Source of the DNA: Sarcocystis neurona
Taxonomy: Eukaryota; Apicomplexa; Conoidasida; Eucoccidiorida; Sarcocystidae
Assembly: GCA_000727475.1 (NCBI GenBank)
Contig: KL647307.1
Location: 2,306,749-2,370,748, forward strand
DNA: 64,000 nucleotides
Reading direction: 5' to 3'
The translations under genes were made by a program, and so were the position numbers. The notes under the pieces are model-generated. The model worked only from the letters and a program-made list of their open reading frames with translations. It was not told the origin of the DNA and did no database searches. This document shows positions 63,964 to 64,000 of this stretch, one piece after another. Each line of letters starts with the position of its first letter. Positions within the stretch are counted from its first letter, which is position 1.

Positions 63964-64000
63964 TTGCTGATATTGCTGTTACTGTTGCTGCTGCTGTCTA
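970..64000 (+). CDS. ACC: acetyl-CoA carboxylase, multidomain eukaryotic type; 29 exons seen, partial at both ends
   Basis: The enzyme carboxylates acetyl-CoA to malonyl-CoA using ATP, bicarbonate and covalently bound biotin, feeding fatty-acid synthesis or elongation. Exons encode, in order, the end of biotin carboxylase ([10 protein letters not shown], then [10 protein letters not shown]), the biotinyl domain (EIEIMKM), the ACC central region, and carboxyltransferase ([33 protein letters not shown]). The order is colinear with animal, fungal and plant ACC. The joined coding sequence stays in frame across nearly all GT-AG junctions. The first exons (BC core) and the last exon(s), expected to start with a VAxQFADLHD-like motif, are not in the window. 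Roughly 4,200 codons are visible against about 2,300 for a whole animal ACC; the excess is low-complexity insertion. Coccidia may carry both plastid and cytosolic ACCs, and the missing leader prevents assignment. Family identification is certain; some exon borders in the central region are not. Confidence 0.95.
1057..1885 (+). other. intron 1
   Basis: Bases 1057-1460 are C/T-rich with CTT tracts. Bases 1480-1790 are TA/GTATAC microsatellite. A short CTG tract precedes the acceptor gctacag at 1885. No coding signal was seen. Confidence 0.85.
1886..1942 (+). CDS. ACC: ACC exon 2: biotin carboxylase C-terminal part
   Basis: Nineteen codons reading [19 protein letters not shown]. They match the ACC signature F-A-D-S-Q-F-G-H-C-F-x-x-G that follows V-W-G-Y-F-S. 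It joins exon 1 in phase 0 (GSK-GNIHAF) and exon 3 in phase 0 (GK-DRREAI). The donor is gtaacc. Confidence 0.95.
1975..3620. repeat. CAG/GCA-rich tract
   Basis: Interrupted (CAG)n/(GCA)n with AGA and GAG variation, including three adjoining copies of a gacgagacggcagcagca-type unit at 1976-2020. All frames stay open for long stretches, giving false Gln/Ala/Ser or Leu-rich ORFs on both strands. Confidence 0.85.
4831..5038. repeat. 15-bp AT-rich minisatellite
   Basis: Twelve head-to-tail 15-mers of tataatatctctcta (some with tacc for tatc) fill 4831-5010 without indels. Two shortened 13-bp copies follow. It lies within intron 2. Confidence 0.95.
6232..6347 (+). CDS. ACC: ACC exon 3: end of biotin carboxylase domain
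   Basis: Reads [20 protein letters not shown] followed by [19 protein letters not shown]. This is the canonical BC C-terminus (R-E-E-A-I…L-K-E-L-S-I-R-G-D-F-R-T-T-V-E-Y-L-I-x-L-L-E). It ends in phase 2 at donor gtaaaac, so the last Leu codon (CT|G) is completed by exon 4. A second gtaaaac follows within 15 bp (cctgtaaaacttcctgtaaa), a possible cryptic donor that would introduce a stop. Confidence 0.95.
6348..7498 (+). other. intron 3
   Basis: Pyrimidine-dominated. A near-continuous CTT/CTTCGTC tract covers 6590-6990, and C/T-rich sequence with CTG follows. The acceptor is gccgttgcag at 7498. Confidence 0.85.
6590..6990. repeat. CTT/CTTCGTC pyrimidine tract with 24-bp units
   Basis: Nearly uninterrupted pyrimidine strand. 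Three exact 24-bp units lie at 6631-6654, 6655-6678 and 6679-6702 (core ccccttcatcttcttcgtcg), with degenerate copies to about 6980. Confidence 0.85.
7499..7655 (+). CDS. ACC: ACC exon 4: start of BC-BT linker
   Basis: The first base completes Leu from exon 3. It then reads [13 protein letters not shown], matching the N-x-I-x-T-x-W-L-D that follows the BC domain in all eukaryotic ACCs. A helix [18 protein letters not shown] comes next. It ends in phase 0 at a good donor, gtgagt. Confidence 0.95.
7656..8790 (+). other. intron 4
   Basis: Holds the 74-bp tandem array with four 14-bp palindromes (7844-8077), TA microsatellite (8400-8545), and a G run at about 8709-8719. The acceptor is ggccggcag at 8790. 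No exon was seen. Confidence 0.85.
7844..8077. repeat. 74-bp tandem array, each unit starting with GGTGTACATACACC
   Basis: Palindromes start at 7844, 7918, 7992 and 8064 (spacing 74, 74, 72). The first copy has GTAC in the centre instead of CATA. The spacer between them (cgtgtctcgtctccgctgtt core) is conserved between copies 1 and 2 and decays in copy 3. Confidence 0.9.
8791..9255 (+). CDS. ACC: ACC exon 5: BC-BT coupling region with Gly-rich insertion
   Basis: Begins [20 protein letters not shown] and continues through [13 protein letters not shown], the segment that animal ACC uses just before the biotinyl domain. Residues about 54-105 are a Gly/Ala-rich low-complexity insertion (bases 8949-9110). 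Conserved sequence then resumes with [24 protein letters not shown] and FSKEADPTQ (animal: L-S-D-G-G-L-L…F-E-K-E-N-D-P-T). Phase 0 at both ends; donor gtaacc. Confidence 0.92.
9256..10268 (+). other. intron 5, CTG/CTT-rich
   Basis: Almost wholly (CTG)n, TTCGCTG-type and CTT sequence up to the acceptor aactggcag at 10268. Long open frames here on both strands are repeat translations. Confidence 0.85.
10269..10418 (+). CDS. ACC: ACC exon 6: biotinyl (BCCP) domain with biotinylation lysine
   Basis: Fifty codons, phase 0 at both ends. It begins [20 protein letters not shown] and contains [21 protein letters not shown]. The Met-Lys-Met motif is the biotin attachment site. The acceptor Lys is codon AAG at 10365-10367. 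The preceding Glu-Ile is usual (E-V/I-M-K-M). Donor gtaggc. Confidence 0.97.
10424..10489. repeat. 33-bp direct tandem duplication with splice-acceptor-like core
   Basis: Two identical 33-bp copies (10424-10456, 10457-10489) begin six bases after the donor of exon 6. Each carries cacctctcttttcag, which resembles a strong 3' splice site. Confidence 0.9.
10500..11870. repeat. GTATAC/TATC microsatellite field
   Basis: Alternating short (TA)n, gtatatgtatatgt and ctctctatctc blocks, with several partly repeated modules of about 150-180 bp (acatatgtatgg…tctctgtttctt). Confidence 0.75.
13848..14412 (+). CDS. ACC: ACC exon 7: end of biotinyl domain and start of central region
   Basis: Starts [17 protein letters not shown], the second half of the biotinyl fold (animal: G-A-V-L-E-A-G-x-V-I-A-x-L-x-L). 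A low-complexity insertion follows with four GSAAS-type pentapeptides (bases about 14016-14078) and Q/E/R-rich sequence. Conserved ACC sequence returns as [20 protein letters not shown] and [11 protein letters not shown]. It ends in phase 1 at gtatgt, with the last G completed by exon 8 to give Asp. Confidence 0.93.
14413..17295 (+). other. intron 7 (2.9 kb)
   Basis: TA/GTAC microsatellite covers 14570-15610, including about 90-bp units near 15324, 15410 and 15503 that share gcagccc-aa-atgtgtacgtctac. A non-repetitive open stretch lies at 15706-16008. CTG-rich sequence runs 16200-17295, with one GGTGTATGTACACC at 16838. The acceptor is gttgctgcag at 17295. Confidence 0.8.
15706..16008 (+). 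other. non-repetitive open stretch inside intron 7, significance unknown
   Basis: A 100-codon open frame whose second half ([20 protein letters not shown], then [16 protein letters not shown]) has no simple repeat and looks protein-like. It has no ACC counterpart, and ACC exons 7 and 8 join without it. It could be a relic, an alternative exon, or chance. No family was recognised. Confidence 0.2.
17296..17655 (+). CDS. ACC: ACC exon 8: central region
   Basis: The first two bases complete an Asp codon (G|AT), then [20 protein letters not shown] follows. This matches the R-L-P-x-x-L/V segment of the ACC central domain. The rest is Q/A/G/S-rich ([31 protein letters not shown]) and unlike other ACCs. 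I end it at donor gtacgt (17656), phase 1; the frame stays open to 17981, so the 3' border is uncertain. Confidence 0.7.
17656..18254 (+). other. intron 8 (borders uncertain)
   Basis: CTG-rich sequence ending in six 15-bp tgctgctgctgcagg-type repeats (18166-18255). The last three copies each carry a gcag usable as an acceptor in the same phase. Confidence 0.5.
18166..18255. repeat. 15-bp tgctgctgctgc(a/g)(t/g)g array, six copies
   Basis: Perfect 15-bp register from 18166. Copies 1-3 end atg/gtg/atg and copies 4-6 end agg. It abuts the likely start of exon 9. Confidence 0.9.
18255..18796 (+). CDS. ACC: ACC exon 9: central region helical repeats
   Basis: The downstream part is clear: [20 protein letters not shown] matches F-P-S-Q-Q-I-A-N-V-I-D-S-H-A-A-T-L of ACC, and [19 protein letters not shown] with ALLERYLE matches L-V-Q-L-V-Q-K-Y-R-x-G…L-L-R-x-Y-L. 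Upstream residues are Ala/Ser-rich, so the 5' border (nominally the last CAG of the 15-bp array) is a guess consistent with phase 1. It ends phase 0 at donor gtgagc. Confidence 0.75.
18797..20257 (+). other. intron 9
   Basis: Starts directly with a CAG/CAA array (18797-19170). C/T-rich GTCTCTCTC sequence and a TA block (19668-19690) follow, and it ends in CTG-rich sequence. The acceptor is gcaaaaaacag at 20257. Confidence 0.85.
20258..20426 (+). CDS. ACC: ACC exon 10: central region
   Basis: Reads [20 protein letters not shown] then [20 protein letters not shown]. This matches the V-E-x-L-F-x…V-V-D-I-V-L-S-H-x-x-x-x-x-K-N-K-L segment of eukaryotic ACC. It joins exon 9 in phase 0 (ERYLE-VEELF) and ends phase 1 at gtatgt. 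Confidence 0.92.
20427..21966 (+). other. intron 10
   Basis: TACGTA/GTATAC microsatellite at 20600-21140, with degenerate near-palindromic tacgtatatatacgta units. Unique sequence with no ORF worth naming covers 21150-21600. A CTG/CTT tract (21620-21960) leads to acceptor cctgctttgcag at 21966. Confidence 0.85.
21967..23551 (+). CDS. ACC: ACC exon 11: central region with a large low-complexity insertion
   Basis: The first bases complete Val (G|TG). It reads [19 protein letters not shown] and [20 protein letters not shown], the A-L-x-A-R-Q-x-L-I-x-x-x-L-P helix pair. The far end reads [17 protein letters not shown] and [15 protein letters not shown], matching F-Y-H-x-N-x-x-V-R-M-A-A-L-E-V-Y-V-R. 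About 400 residues between them (22200-23400) are A/S/C/P/Q-rich. The frame is open throughout, but in-frame introns inside the insertion cannot be excluded. Ends phase 2 at gtatag. Confidence 0.8.
23552..24247 (+). other. intron 11
   Basis: After C/T-rich sequence, four to five diverged units of about 60-65 bp carry ggaaggcgcta(c/a)gta(c/t) followed by TA repeats (23880-24145). The acceptor is agctttgcag at 24247. Confidence 0.75.
24248..24342 (+). CDS. ACC: ACC exon 12: central region, short
   Basis: The first A completes Arg after VYV (AG|A). It then reads [20 protein letters not shown], placed where animal ACC has R-R-A-Y-x-A-Y-E-L…C-V-V-E-F-Q-F directly after V-Y-V-R. The similarity is weak, but position, phase and acceptor agree. 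The donor is either gtgagg at 24343 (phase 1, chosen) or gtgtgt at 24336 (phase 0). Confidence 0.55.
24343..25722 (+). other. intron 12 (3' border uncertain)
   Basis: Dominated by tgctgctctctgctgcgc-type CTG repeats (24660-24960) and further CTG-rich sequence. Two acceptors fit the reading phases: cttgctgcag at 25722 (with donor 24343) or cttttctactggcag at 25451 (with donor 24336). Confidence 0.5.
25723..28527 (+). CDS. ACC: ACC exon 13: giant low-complexity insertion ending in conserved central block
   Basis: One open frame runs over 2.8 kb. Most of it is A/S/Q/T/G-rich, with Q runs at about 28026-28195 (units of QQQQ(V/A)(A)(F/S/Y)). Only the end, [20 protein letters not shown] with SLLG, aligns to ACC (M-V-x-F-x-x-F-E-D-F-x-x-I-F-D-E-V-x-G). 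It ends phase 1 at gtgagt. The 5' border and the absence of internal introns are not proven. The frame is consistent with coding, but composition alone would also fit an intronic CAG tract that happens to stay open. Confidence 0.6.
28020..28200. repeat. CAG array coding for Gln-rich repeats
   Basis: Tandem 27-30 bp units of (CAG)4-5 plus a spacer codon group (gtagcattc, gcagcgtcc, gtagcgtac) in the coding frame of exon 13. Confidence 0.85.
29020..29400. repeat. cagcagggaaggggntaaag minisatellite
   Basis: About 17-20 degenerate units of 18-22 bp (agcagcagggaa(g/a)(a/g)gg plus ataa/ctac/ttaa), in intron 13. Confidence 0.85.
29640..29960. repeat. duplicated TA-containing module
   Basis: The block agagagcgga-acagtgt, TA run, gtaggtgcatga, TA run, cttgttctccc, TA run at about 29645-29730 recurs at about 29835-29945. 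Confidence 0.75.
31168..31274 (+). CDS. ACC: ACC exon 14: central region
   Basis: The first two bases complete Glu (G|AG). It reads [20 protein letters not shown] and [14 protein letters not shown], in the place of the I-L-N-V-A-I-K block. I end it at gtacgc (31275), phase 0, which pairs in phase with exon 15. The frame stays open past this point into a CTG tract, so the end is an inference. Confidence 0.65.
31275..32594 (+). other. intron 14
   Basis: A CTG/TGC tract (31310-31515) is followed by a less repetitive stretch (31630-31840) that begins after a strong acceptor-like cttttttcag. More CTG-rich sequence leads to the acceptor gttcccatgcag at 32594. The middle stretch could hide an extra exon; none is needed for ACC. 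Confidence 0.6.
32595..35445 (+). CDS. ACC: ACC exon 15: large central-region exon
   Basis: A single frame carries five conserved blocks separated by low-complexity sequence. They are [20 protein letters not shown] (animal A-T-L-V-D-H-G-I-R-R-L-T-F-L-V); [14 protein letters not shown] (E-F-P-K-F-F-T-F-R); [20 protein letters not shown] then [18 protein letters not shown] (Y-R-H-L-E-P-A-L…M-H-L-Y); [14 protein letters not shown] (Y-R-F-F-V-R-A-I-I-R); and [15 protein letters not shown] then [20 protein letters not shown] (M-R-Y-G-S-R-L-W-K-L-x-V-x-x-A-E-L). It ends phase 1 at gttcgt, a poor donor. In-frame introns in the spacers (for example at gtgaga near 33411) are possible. Confidence 0.8.
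35446..37636 (+). other. intron 15, contains assembly gap
   Basis: Unique to C/T-rich sequence (35446-36130), TA microsatellite, the N gap, further TA sequence (37020-37270), and CTG-rich sequence to acceptor gggcgtgcag at 37636. Confidence 0.8.
36450..37005. other. assembly gap (556 N)
   Basis: A run of unknown bases. The 72 bases before it (36378-36449) and 75 bases after it (37018-37092) are near-identical: ctccgcagctactac, (TA)n, acgtgcacttgtgtg, (TA)n. Confidence 0.99.
37637..38163 (+). CDS. ACC: ACC exon 16: end of central region
   Basis: The first two bases complete Gly. It reads [19 protein letters not shown] and [17 protein letters not shown], matching P-I-R-L-F-L-T-N-x-S-G-Y-x-L…Y-K-E-V-T-D-S. 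An insertion rich in S/A/T follows, then [20 protein letters not shown] and DFP, matching L-Q-x-K-R-F-x-A-Q-x-x-G-T-T-Y-I-Y-D-I-P. Phase 0 end at gtgggg; read-through instead would give a Leu-rich tail and stop at 38239. Confidence 0.9.
38164..39222 (+). other. intron 16
   Basis: Short CTG tract, then unique sequence, TA microsatellite (38380-38440, 38700-38900), and CTG-rich sequence (38940-39210). The acceptor is gtctccgcacag at 39222. Confidence 0.85.
39223..39300 (+). CDS. ACC: ACC exon 17: linker into carboxyltransferase
   Basis: Twenty-six codons, [20 protein letters not shown] onward. They match E-M-F-R-Q-S-L-x-K-L-W after Y-D-I-P. It joins exon 16 in phase 0 (YDFP-DLFEEA) and ends phase 0 at gtacgt. 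Confidence 0.92.
40042..40245. repeat. 21-bp minisatellite (cctgctgctggtgttgcttc core), about ten copies
   Basis: Strict 21-bp register from 40042; variable positions are tcg/ttg and ggt/gct. The 21-bp period keeps every frame open, producing false ORFs on both strands. Confidence 0.92.
40561..40665. repeat. 21-bp minisatellite (cgacgcctgctgctgctgct core), five copies
   Basis: cgacgc recurs exactly at 40561, 40582, 40603, 40624 and 40645 with CTG triplets between. Confidence 0.95.
41247..41397 (+). CDS. ACC: ACC exon 18: start of carboxyltransferase N-lobe
   Basis: Reads [20 protein letters not shown] and [20 protein letters not shown] then RRIILIG. This is the classic CT entry (Y-x-E-L-V-L-D…L-V-x-x-x-R…G-M-V-A-W-x-x-x-x-x-T-P-E-Y-P-x-G-R-x-I-I-V-I-x-N). 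It ends phase 1 at gtgagg. Confidence 0.96.
41398..42510 (+). other. intron 18
   Basis: CTG/CTC-rich sequence (41520-41820), then TA/GTATAC microsatellite (41870-42450). The acceptor is atgaacacag at 42510. Confidence 0.85.
42511..42596 (+). CDS. ACC: ACC exon 19: carboxyltransferase N-lobe
   Basis: Completes Gly (G|GA), then [20 protein letters not shown] and ASEIARKE, matching N-D-I-T-x-x-x-G-S-F-G-x-x-E-D-x-L-F-x-x-A-S-E-x-A-R. Ends phase 0 at gtagga. Confidence 0.96.
42604..43075. repeat. (CAGCAA)n / (CAGCAGCAA)n array, about 470 bp
   Basis: Near-continuous array starting seven bases after the donor of exon 19, with a few gcgacaacagcaa units (42840-42895). Open in all plus-strand frames except at rare tag/taa interruptions. 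Confidence 0.95.
44640..45730. repeat. GTCTCCCTGTCTC array with 74-bp composite units
   Basis: Modules of 42 and 32 bp alternate: starts at 44779, 44821, 44853, 44895 and 44927. This gives a 74-bp composite period that degrades downstream. Pyrimidine/TG-rich; long false ORFs appear in all three plus frames. Confidence 0.85.
45927..46136 (+). CDS. ACC: ACC exon 20: carboxyltransferase N-lobe, NSGAR motif
   Basis: Reads [20 protein letters not shown], the acyl-CoA/oxyanion region (G-I-P-R-I-Y-x-x-x-N-S-G-A-R-I-G-x-A). [14 protein letters not shown] follows (Y-R-Y-L-Y-L-x-x-x-D-Y). It joins exon 19 in phase 0 (ARKE-GIPRI). Ends phase 0 at gtactt, a weak donor, but the next exon continues EGR-VYKIT as expected. 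Confidence 0.96.
46137..47532 (+). other. intron 20
   Basis: CTG/CTC-rich sequence (46150-46560), three gtgtaca-type palindrome copies or relics (46597, 46623, 46655), CTG sequence with a short unique part, TA/CATACA microsatellite (47060-47340), and unique purine-rich sequence. The acceptor is actttttgcag at 47532. Confidence 0.85.
46597..46668. repeat. cluster of GTGTACATACAC palindromes
   Basis: A relic (ggtgtactgacg) at about 46597, AGTGTACATACACT at 46623-46636 and GGTGTACATACACC at 46655-46668. Spacing is about 26-32 bp, unlike the 74-bp array at 7844. Confidence 0.85.
47533..47725 (+). CDS. ACC: ACC exon 21: carboxyltransferase N-lobe
   Basis: Reads [20 protein letters not shown] and [20 protein letters not shown], then [18 protein letters not shown]. 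It matches I-G-x-x-x-G-x-G-V-E-N-L-x-G-S-G-x-I-A-G…G-I-G-A-Y-L-x-R-L-G-Q-R-x-I-Q. The Ile at 47605-47607 aligns with grass ACCase Ile-1781. Ends phase 1 at a non-consensus donor gtccgc; this gives a smooth join to exon 22. Confidence 0.95.
47726..49313 (+). other. intron 21
   Basis: C/T-rich and CTG blocks (47830-48060), TA microsatellite (48530-48720), and CTG-rich sequence (48830-49290). The acceptor is ccttccgcgccag at 49313. Confidence 0.85.
49314..49448 (+). CDS. ACC: ACC exon 22: carboxyltransferase N-lobe
   Basis: Reads [20 protein letters not shown] and [20 protein letters not shown]. This matches I-L-T-G-x-x-A-L-N-K-L-L-G-R-E-V-Y-x-S-x-x-Q-L-G-G…M-x-x-N-G-V-x-H. Ends phase 1 at gtgaga. 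Confidence 0.96.
50157..50293. repeat. 47-bp minisatellite, three copies
   Basis: Copies start at 50157, 50204 and 50251. Copies 1 and 2 look identical over 47 bp. Copy 3 has a single change near its start (agcgct to agcact) and is truncated into the following TA run. Core cttcttctctctttaaccgt. Confidence 0.95.
50851..51120. repeat. about 198-bp direct duplication with TA microsatellite
   Basis: cttttgt(g/a)tcagtacatat at 50851 recurs at 51049, followed in both copies by gtgcttgtctttgtt and ttctttcttatgtgtgtata. Confidence 0.85.
51328..51489 (+). CDS. ACC: ACC exon 23: end of carboxyltransferase N-lobe
   Basis: Completes Asp (G|AT), then [20 protein letters not shown] and [20 protein letters not shown], ending EDPRLMFTG. 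This is the D-D-x-E-G…L-x-W-L-S-Y-x-P…D-P segment. It looks closer to the plant form (G-G-P-L-P) than to the animal one. Phase 1 end at gtaagc. Confidence 0.96.
51490..53238 (+). other. intron 23
   Basis: Unique G/C-rich start, a (CA)n run with adjoining (GCAT)n (51831-51886), and TA microsatellite to about 53140 interrupted by short unique sequence (52080-52200, 52580-52660, 52740-52820). The acceptor is atcgctgcag at 53238. Confidence 0.85.
51831..51886. repeat. (CA)n followed by (GCAT)n
   Basis: Uninterrupted acacac… from about 51831 to 51863, then gcatgcatgcatgcatgcat. The latter stacks several overlapping TGCATGCA octamers, but in a simple-repeat context. Confidence 0.95.
53239..53387 (+). 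CDS. ACC: ACC exon 24: start of carboxyltransferase C-lobe
   Basis: Completes Gly (G|GT), then [20 protein letters not shown] and [20 protein letters not shown]. This is the signature W-L-S-G-F-F-D-x-G-S-F…[21 protein letters not shown] of the CT C-lobe, including the Arg-rich acyl-CoA/biotin site. Phase 0 end at gtaaga. Confidence 0.97.
53388..53971 (+). other. intron 24
   Basis: Short C/T-rich start followed by a dense CTG minisatellite (53560-53965) that runs straight into the acceptor ttgctgtgcag at 53971. Confidence 0.9.
53740..53925. repeat. 21-bp (tactgctggtgttgctgctg core) then 15-bp CTG minisatellites
   Basis: Five 21-bp copies at 53740, 53761, 53782, 53803 and 53824. Then ctattgctgctgctg 15-mers follow at about 53865-53925. 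Confidence 0.92.
53972..54041 (+). CDS. ACC: ACC exon 25: carboxyltransferase C-lobe
   Basis: Reads [20 protein letters not shown] then TRAG. This matches T-V-E-x-x-x-P-A-D-P-A-x-x-x-S-E…x-Q-A-G between V-E-T-R and Q-V-W-F-P. Phase 0 to phase 1, donor gtctgc. Confidence 0.95.
54042..54478 (+). other. intron 25 (437 bp, shortest seen)
   Basis: TA-containing start, then CTG/TGC-rich sequence to the acceptor gctgctgtttcag at 54478. Confidence 0.9.
54479..54612 (+). CDS. ACC: ACC exon 26: carboxyltransferase C-lobe, active-site region
   Basis: Completes Gly (G|GA), then [20 protein letters not shown] and [20 protein letters not shown]. The Trp codons at 54487-54489 and 54571-54573 lie 28 residues apart and align with grass ACCase Trp-1999 and Trp-2027. 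ATKTAQ-like and GGQRD-like spellings are closer to plant than animal enzymes. Phase 0 end at gtaggc. Confidence 0.97.
54613..56838 (+). other. intron 26
   Basis: Unique start, TA/TATG microsatellite (54880-55700), unique purine-rich sequence (55750-56090), and CTG/CTT-rich sequence (56100-56835). The acceptor is ctgcgtcag at 56838. Confidence 0.85.
56839..56917 (+). CDS. ACC: ACC exon 27: carboxyltransferase C-lobe
   Basis: Reads [20 protein letters not shown] then VYLPPKG, matching L-K-F-G-A-x-I-V-D…Q-P-x-x-V-Y-I-P-P. The first residue, Ile at 56839-56841, aligns with grass ACCase Ile-2041. Phase 0 to phase 1, donor gtatgt. Confidence 0.97.
56918..59279 (+). other. intron 27
   Basis: CAG-then-CTG-rich start (57000-57360), TA microsatellite (57500-57950, 58380-58810), a short CAG-rich part (58070-58200), and CTG-rich sequence (58970-59270). 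The acceptor is aaactgctag at 59279. Confidence 0.85.
59280..59470 (+). CDS. ACC: ACC exon 28: carboxyltransferase C-lobe
   Basis: Completes Gly (G|GG), then [20 protein letters not shown] and [20 protein letters not shown], ending [15 protein letters not shown]. This matches [15 protein letters not shown]…M-Y-A-D…G-x-V-L-E-P-E-G-x-V-E-I-K-F-R. Asp at 59312-59314, Met at 59342-59344 and Gly at 59366-59368 align with grass positions 2078, 2088 and 2096. Phase 0 end at gtatga. Confidence 0.97.
59471..61486 (+). other. intron 28
   Basis: TA/GTATAC microsatellite with CTCTCTAT blocks (59570-60800), a unique segment (60830-61040), and CTG/CTCCTG-rich sequence (61050-61470). The acceptor is acgggtacag at 61486. 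Confidence 0.85.
61487..61597 (+). CDS. ACC: ACC exon 29: carboxyltransferase C-lobe, last exon in window
   Basis: Reads [20 protein letters not shown] then [10 protein letters not shown]. This matches the helix L-x-x-R-E-x-x-L-I-P-I-Y-H-Q that precedes V-A-V-Q-F-A-D-L-H-D. It joins exon 28 in phase 0 (QLEE-EDLRL). Ends phase 0 at gtcagt. The expected continuation (FADLHD, then W-K-x-x-R-x-F-F-Y-W-R-L-R-R) is not in the remaining 2.4 kb. Confidence 0.93.
62254..62591. repeat. two copies of the 14-bp GGTGTACATACACC palindrome
   Basis: GGTGTACATACACC at 62254-62267 and the variant GGTGTATGTACACC (its reverse complement) at 62578-62591. Neither lies in a tandem array here. Confidence 0.9.
63888..64000. 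repeat. CTG array at right edge
   Basis: (CTG)n with occasional gtt/gat interruptions continues to the last base. By analogy with the other introns it may be the tract leading to the next ACC acceptor. Confidence 0.9.

Larger units (their letters stand above)
61598..64000 (+). other. intron 29 (5' part), runs off the window
   Basis: TA microsatellite (61770-62220), unique purine-rich sequence with two 14-bp palindromes (62254, 62578), CTG-rich sequence (62990-63100), a three-fold diverged module (ctctat-tacacacaa-ttctaga; near 63388, 63534 and 63652), TA blocks, and a CTG run (63888-64000). The frame 62557-62853 is open but matches nothing in ACC. Confidence 0.75.

Noticed and set aside
1..64000. 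tRNA, rRNA, telomeric TTTAGGG arrays, LTR or LINE elements, and viral sequences
   Set aside because: I scanned for conserved tRNA A/B boxes, telomere units, reverse transcriptase motifs and terminal repeats and recognised none. A covariance-model and transposable-element search would be needed to exclude weak cases.

Overview
This window is nuclear DNA from an apicomplexan, most probably a coccidian of the Eimeria group. The evidence is the extreme abundance of CAG/CTG triplet tracts that run through both exons and introns (exonic tracts read as Gln, Ala or Ser runs), long (TA)n, (GTATAC)-type and CT-rich microsatellites, GT-AG introns, and one metabolic gene spread over tens of kilobases. 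Nothing bacterial is present: no operons, Shine-Dalgarno sites, insertion sequences or CRISPR.

The only gene I can support is on the + strand and fills almost the whole window. It is a homomeric (eukaryotic-type, multidomain) acetyl-CoA carboxylase, ACC. I resolve 29 coding exons from about 970 to 61597. Reading phase is conserved across nearly every junction. Going 5' to 3' they encode: the end of the biotin carboxylase domain (970-6347); the BC-BT linker (7499-9255); the biotinyl domain with its Met-Lys-Met biotinylation site (10269-10418) and its second half (13848 onward); the long ACC central region (14.0-38.2 kb), swollen by low-complexity insertions; the short linker exon (39223-39300); the N-lobe of the carboxyltransferase (41247-51489); and its C-lobe (53239-61597). 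The gene is open at both ends. The N-terminal BC part (ATP-grasp core and any plastid-targeting leader) lies to the left, and the last exon(s) of the carboxyltransferase lie to the right. It therefore cannot be decided here whether this is the apicoplast or the cytosolic isoform.

Coding sequence is about 12.5 kb, roughly a fifth of the window. The rest is intron: AT-rich microsatellite in the middle of introns, CTG/CTT-rich pyrimidine tracts leading into many 3' splice sites, and CAG-rich tracts just after several 5' splice sites. There are discrete minisatellites (15, 21, 33, 47 and 74 bp units), a dispersed 14-bp palindrome GGTGTACATACACC found only in introns, and one 556-bp assembly gap (36450-37005) flanked by near-identical sequence. 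The many other long open frames on both strands are translations of triplet repeats or pyrimidine-rich repeats and are not treated as genes.

The most interesting observations are: the carboxyltransferase residues at the positions that decide aryloxyphenoxypropionate/cyclohexanedione sensitivity in grasses; the CAG-at-start/CTG-at-end layout of long introns, which could pair in the pre-mRNA; the intron-restricted palindrome; and the size of the low-complexity insertions in the central domain.
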